Source of the DNA: Pyxicephalus adspersus
Lineage: Eukaryota; Chordata; Amphibia; Anura; Pyxicephalidae
Direction of reading: 5' to 3'
Assembly: GCF_032062135.1 (NCBI RefSeq)
Contig: NC_092866.1
Span: 21,358,178 to 21,422,177, forward strand
DNA length: 64,000 bases
The notes under the pieces were generated by a model. It was not told where the DNA came from and did no database searches. It saw nothing but the letters and a program-made list of their open reading frames with translations. Of this stretch, positions 61,401 to 64,000 are shown piece after piece. Every line of letters starts with the position of its first letter. Positions within the stretch are counted from its first letter, which is position 1. The translations under genes and the position numbers were made by a program.

Positions 61401-62977
61401 GCTCAGAAGCACATGTAACTAATAAAATCTTCAGTGGGTCAGGAACAAGAGGGTCCTCTGCAGCTGTACATTTTACATTACTCAGTTGTGAAGCAGCTAG
61501 CATTATATGCCTATATTGCTCAAATAATGACATTGGAAAATAAATAATACTAGTGAATATGATTCATGATCACACATAACTGTTTTTGTACCTCTTCACA
61601 TAATGGAACTTTGCCTTCGTTTTCTTTCATTTTGTCCCATAATGGAGAGTCGTGTGCCCATGCCAAACTCTCCAGAATTTGTTCTTCTATCTGGTTAAGG
61701 TGTTTTACCACTTCCCGACATAAGCCTTCTTCTGCCTTAATAAGAAGTTCAATCACCTGGAAATACAATATACCTTTACAATATTACCAAACACAAAACA
61801 AAATAGTGTATTTAATGTGAATTCCAATTTGATCACCATTTTTTTTTATTTATGAAGGACCGGAATATCTTTCAGATTTTCTCTTTTGTGTCCCCACTGG
61901 AAACAATTATGCTTGTGTCATCAGAACACAAAGTAATACAAAATCTCCTCAACAGAGATACAAATGTAAATAACACTGGTTCAAAGTTTCAAATTAACAA
62001 TGTGAATAGACTTTGTATTGTATCATAAAAAAAACAAATATTACTGTAATGAAGTAGTAATGAAATTGAATCACTGCAACAATTACACCAAGTAAAAATG
62101 AAGACATTTTAATGTCCAATTCTCTTATTCTTTCTCTGTATTTTTGTTTTTCTTCATAGATAAAACAAGGCTAGGATTGTGCTGCATACACCACCTCTTC
62201 TCCTATCTGAAGGTTGACCTTTATCCCCATAAACAGCTAAGTTTATAGAAAAAGGAAACTTCATAGTTGCTGTTTTTGCCGAAGCATTAAAGTCATAATA
62301 AAACTTGCAGCTCAAGATTAACGTTACAGTCCTCAGAGGTAAAAAAAAAATGCAAAGTCTAAAGTCTTGTCTACATTATGCATAAAAAAGGGTGAAAGGG
62401 ATAAAACAACAAGTGTGTTGTGAAATCCAGAGCCCAACCATGTTTCTCTCTTAAAAGGAGAACAATGTGACTTGTCTTTGATGTCAGAATGTCACATGGA
62501 GTGGATAAGAGAGGAACAGGACAATGTTCACTATTGTGGTCAACATATGGACAGAAGATTAATGGAATTCAGCTATAAATCAAATGTGAGAAGTTGGAAG
62601 CTGGTCTAGTGTACATTACTTATATGCAGAAAACAAGACAAGATGGAGATAAACCTTTCATAGTAGCAGACTGAAAAAACAAAGATACATTTGGTCAGGA
62701 AGTCATTTGTAAATTTAAAGGAAGGCCTCATGACTAATTTAGTTGAGGAAAGACTTATTTTACAAAACACTATTGTCACAGGCATACAGGACCAGCAGGC
62801 CTGCTATACAACAGATGTCTGCAATAAATCATCACACACCTTGTAGAAATAGTAGGGTGCCAAGTCAAACATGACCATGATTTGGGGGAAGTTGCCTGGG
62901 GGCTTGTAGGAAAAGATGGTAATTTCAAGGCAGCATGCCAGGAGGGACCTGTGGAAGATTTCTTGCTCCAGAATACT
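55248..62977 (-). CDS. rbl2: RBL2 (p130) retinoblastoma-like pocket protein, 3' half, nine exons, one exon missing
   Basis: p130 binds E2F4/5 and chromatin regulators in the nucleus and represses cell-cycle genes as part of the DREAM complex. Nine minus-strand exons (62840-62977, 61592-61756, 60795-60912, 60001-60240, 58436-58674, 58135-58311, 57928-57999, 56852-56939, 55248-55418) have canonical splice sites and, except at the last junction, matching phases. They encode the end of pocket A (SILEQEIFHRSLLACC, GLCREVVKHLNQIEEQILE), the S/P-rich spacer (APLTPRR, TMATATVTANNGQTVTIPV), the start of pocket B (VYHLASVRLRDLC, KKIWTCFEF, DRHLDQLLMCAIY), a basic ARRRR segment, and the C-terminal tail (INSMIRTGETPTKKRGILL). 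The tail and YRSVLIKARRRR fit RBL2, not RBL1. The 5' exons lie beyond position 64000. The exon coding the rest of pocket B and the start of the C-terminal domain was not found. Confidence 0.95.
55465..55488. repeat. Perfect 24-bp palindrome in RBL2 last intron
   Basis: TATACCAAAATA followed directly by its reverse complement TATTTTGGTATA, no loop. Bordered by a TA-rich run on the left. Confidence 0.9.
56852..56939 (-). CDS. rbl2: RBL2 exon, pocket B with basic segment
   Basis: Acceptor catttttcAG, donor GTAAGA. Reads VYRSVLIKARRRRQSGGSD, then HSPPENNREL plus one base. It ends in phase 1, which does not fit the next visible exon. Confidence 0.95.
57038..57105. repeat. Low-complexity (TTTTAC)-like tract in RBL2 intron
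   Basis: Repeated ttttac / ttacattt units on the plus strand. Frames through it are lysine-rich on the minus strand and are artefacts. Confidence 0.8.
57928..57999 (-). CDS. rbl2: RBL2 exon, pocket B (24 codons)
   Basis: Acceptor ccggaatcAG, donor GTAAGT. Starts VTKEDTSFHDIMRCYRTQ and ends HAQSH. Preceded by a 135-base intron. It is too short to stand out as an open frame but is unmistakable in place. Confidence 0.95.
58135..58311 (-). CDS. rbl2: RBL2 exon, pocket B
   Basis: Acceptor tcaaaccaAG, donor GTAAAA. 59 codons: VYHLASVRLRDLCHKLDISD, then KKIWTCFEFSL and DRHLDQLLMCAIYMMAK. Separated from the previous exon by a short intron of 124 bases. This is the most conserved segment. Confidence 0.97.
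58436..58674 (-). CDS. rbl2: RBL2 exon, spacer to pocket B
   Basis: Acceptor ctttttaAG (weak polypyrimidine tract), donor GTGAGA. Starts GIANENGGITFFPVQVNV and ends KKAGSLSLFCRK. The Gln-rich, Thr-rich middle is more diverged from mammals than the flanks. Confidence 0.93.
58688..58765. repeat. GATA-type microsatellite with partial inverse
   Basis: Runs of agat/gatt at 58694-58730 are followed by ctaatctc and tctatctatcaggattagg, so part can fold back on itself. It lies in an RBL2 intron just upstream of the exon at 58436-58674. Confidence 0.8.
59383..59662. mobile_element. MITE with TAAAGTGGRA ends in RBL2 intron
   Basis: Left end TAAAGTGGAACTAAAGTTCC; right end in reverse complement TTAAAGTGGGATTGAACC. 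The imperfect inverted termini enclose about 260 bases of non-coding sequence with short internal inverted pieces (ggtgatgtctcctctgcaat). The ends resemble the TTTAAAGYGGA family but the interior differs. Confidence 0.6.
60001..60240 (-). CDS. rbl2: RBL2 exon, spacer
   Basis: Acceptor cattttcAG, donor GTGAGT. Includes PTLSERYSSPVAG, RRRLFVDSESPSDGG and VPGQTLVTMATATVTANNGQ, and ends in TIPVQ plus one base. Several S-P pairs are visible. Confidence 0.95.
60555..60725 (+). mobile_element. MITE copy, 'gcacatgattgg' family, in RBL2 intron
   Basis: Contains tttgcacatgattggatggt, catctcatttatgaagctaa and gggaaattcactttgctaag, as in the copies at 7940-8180 and 11431-11640. Confidence 0.65.
60795..60912 (-). 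CDS. rbl2: RBL2 exon, spacer start
   Basis: Acceptor tttttcAG, donor GTGAGT. Reads VMQPHHFERSTG ... APLTPRRVNEIRADASGLGR plus one base. The LTPRR segment is a proline-directed phosphorylation consensus for CDKs. Confidence 0.93.
61592..61756 (-). CDS. rbl2: RBL2 exon, end of pocket A
   Basis: Acceptor tatttccAG, donor GTACAA. 55 codons, from VIELLIKAEEGLCREVV through HLNQIEEQILESLAW to VPLCEE, phase 0 at both ends. Confidence 0.95.
62840..62977 (-). CDS. rbl2: RBL2 exon, pocket A (first visible)
   Basis: Acceptor attttgcAG, donor GTGTGT. 46 codons, from SILEQEIFHRSLLACC to YYFYK, in phase 0 at both ends. Pocket A cyclin-fold sequence. Confidence 0.95.
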
Positions 62978-63224
62978 CTGCAAAATAGAGAAGATTTCAG
63001 TGATATGATTTTACAATGACTACATCAGACTTACCAAAACAAATACACTGAGCCCCAGTAATATTAAAACTGGCCAAAGGCTTCAGATTCAAGAGGACAG
63101 ATGAACAAACACAACCTGATCTTCAGGAATCTGATTTTTCTGGAACTTGCCCACATGCAGTCACAAAAGATAATCATTTTGTTTAGCTTATGGAGAGAAA
63201 GAATGTTTTTTTTCTGATAAGCTT

Positions 63225-63440
63225 TAAATCTATGTACAGACATCGATCTTCTGTTGTTGGAAATGATCTTTCATGATGGTTTCCAATGACATTAGAACAA
63301 ACAAACAGTACAATAGTGTACCGTTCTATGAGGAGGGGGAGCGGGAGCTGCATTATCCTCCATAAGAAATGTCAGTGGTCATCCCTGGATGCTCATTTAG
63401 TGATCCACCATGGTAGAAGACGGGGTACTAGATGTCTTAG
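63225..63440. mobile_element. Probable MITE fragment in RBL2 intron
   Basis: Contains tctatgtacagacatcgatc, gatggtttccaatgac and cgttctatgaggaggggg, weakly similar in layout to 54468-54742 and 3303-3626. Ends not resolved. The open frame here shows no protein family. Confidence 0.4.
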
Positions 63441-63540
63441 ATTTTTTCCTGAAATAACTACTATCATTCATCTTAGTCCATAATCGTCTAAAGTGTGGCA
63501 GGTACTGGTCAAAGCATAAACCTTATTTCTCAATTTTGAA

Positions 63541-63870
63541 ACAATGAGGAAATATTACAACTTCTGTTGTGTTTTACAGATGTCTGGGGTCCGTTGGACT
63601 TTCTATCACTTCCTGCCAAACTGATCAGGTTTCATCAGACAGGAGGAGAGGAGAACTCTCCAACAGCAACAGTCAGAAATAAAAATGTGTTTAATACGTA
63701 GAGAGGAGAAATGATAGAGTGCTACTGTGTCCCTTTTGCAGTTTTTATCACTTCCTGACAGGCAAAAAGCATTCAGTTTGGCAGGAAGTAAGTAAAACCT
63801 GACATTATTCCCCCCACTCTATCCAAAAAGTACAAAAAAAAGAAGTTTTAGACTTGACACTTTAAACAAG
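63541..63870. repeat. Interspersed repeat in RBL2 intron
   Basis: Contains tttctatcacttcctgcca, tcacttcctgacaggcaa and cagtttggcaggaagtaagt, i.e. short inverted 'cacttcctg/caggaagt' pieces. A similar stretch (ttcctctcactttctgtga ... tcaggaagtaaggaagaag) lies at 61030-61090. Class not determined. Confidence 0.4.
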
Positions 63871-64000
63871 TATTGCAATGAAATATAAGAATTCCTAAAT
63901 CAGCTACTTAGGGAGATCACTTTTATTTAAAAAATAAGTGCAGGAATGTAGAAATGTAAAAGTCACATTATAAAAGTTGGAAAGAATTCAAATTTCTCTA

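Noticed and set aside
1..64000. CRISPR arrays, operons, prophage or bacterial defence systems
   Set aside because: Intron-containing vertebrate genes, SINEs and MITEs dominate; no regularly spaced repeats or prokaryotic gene layout exist.

Overview
This is a vertebrate, almost certainly anuran amphibian, genomic window. It is AT-rich, with long introns and intergenic stretches, GT-AG spliced exons, two N-filled assembly gaps (16266-16714 and 42494-42619), and a dense load of short DNA transposons and tRNA-derived SINEs of the kind that fill frog genomes. The frog assignment is an inference from repeat style and from how diverged the two genes are from their human counterparts. No bacterial, phage, CRISPR or operon feature is present.

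Two protein-coding genes can be supported. TPPP3 lies on the + strand: three coding exons (22366-24486) give a complete 176-residue p25-alpha protein. RBL2 (p130, a retinoblastoma-family pocket protein) lies on the - strand. Its 5' half is beyond the right edge, and nine coding exons of the 3' half occupy 62977 down to 55248. The genes converge tail to tail across about 30 kb without a recognisable gene. One RBL2 coding exon, expected between the exon at 56852-56939 and the last exon at 55248-55418, cannot be found, and the two flanking exons do not join in frame.

Region by region: 1-22 kb is intergenic, with a LINE reverse-transcriptase relic, hAT ends, SINEs, several MITE families and foldback elements, including a three-layer nest at 8830-9735. 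22-25 kb is TPPP3, with a TA-flanked pogo-like MITE in its first visible intron. 25-55 kb is intergenic, with hAT, Tc1, pogo-like and piggyBac-like elements, many nested, a 338-bp hairpin at 40274-40611 and a diverged local duplication at 38.4-39.2 kb. 55-64 kb is RBL2, with MITEs in its introns.

The two genes have no evident joint function: TPPP3 binds tubulin, while RBL2 is a nuclear E2F/DREAM corepressor. I found no convincing new biological system. The items most worth following up are the missing RBL2 exon, the TPPP3-RBL2 adjacency, the long hairpin, and the nested insertions that give a relative order of transposon activity.
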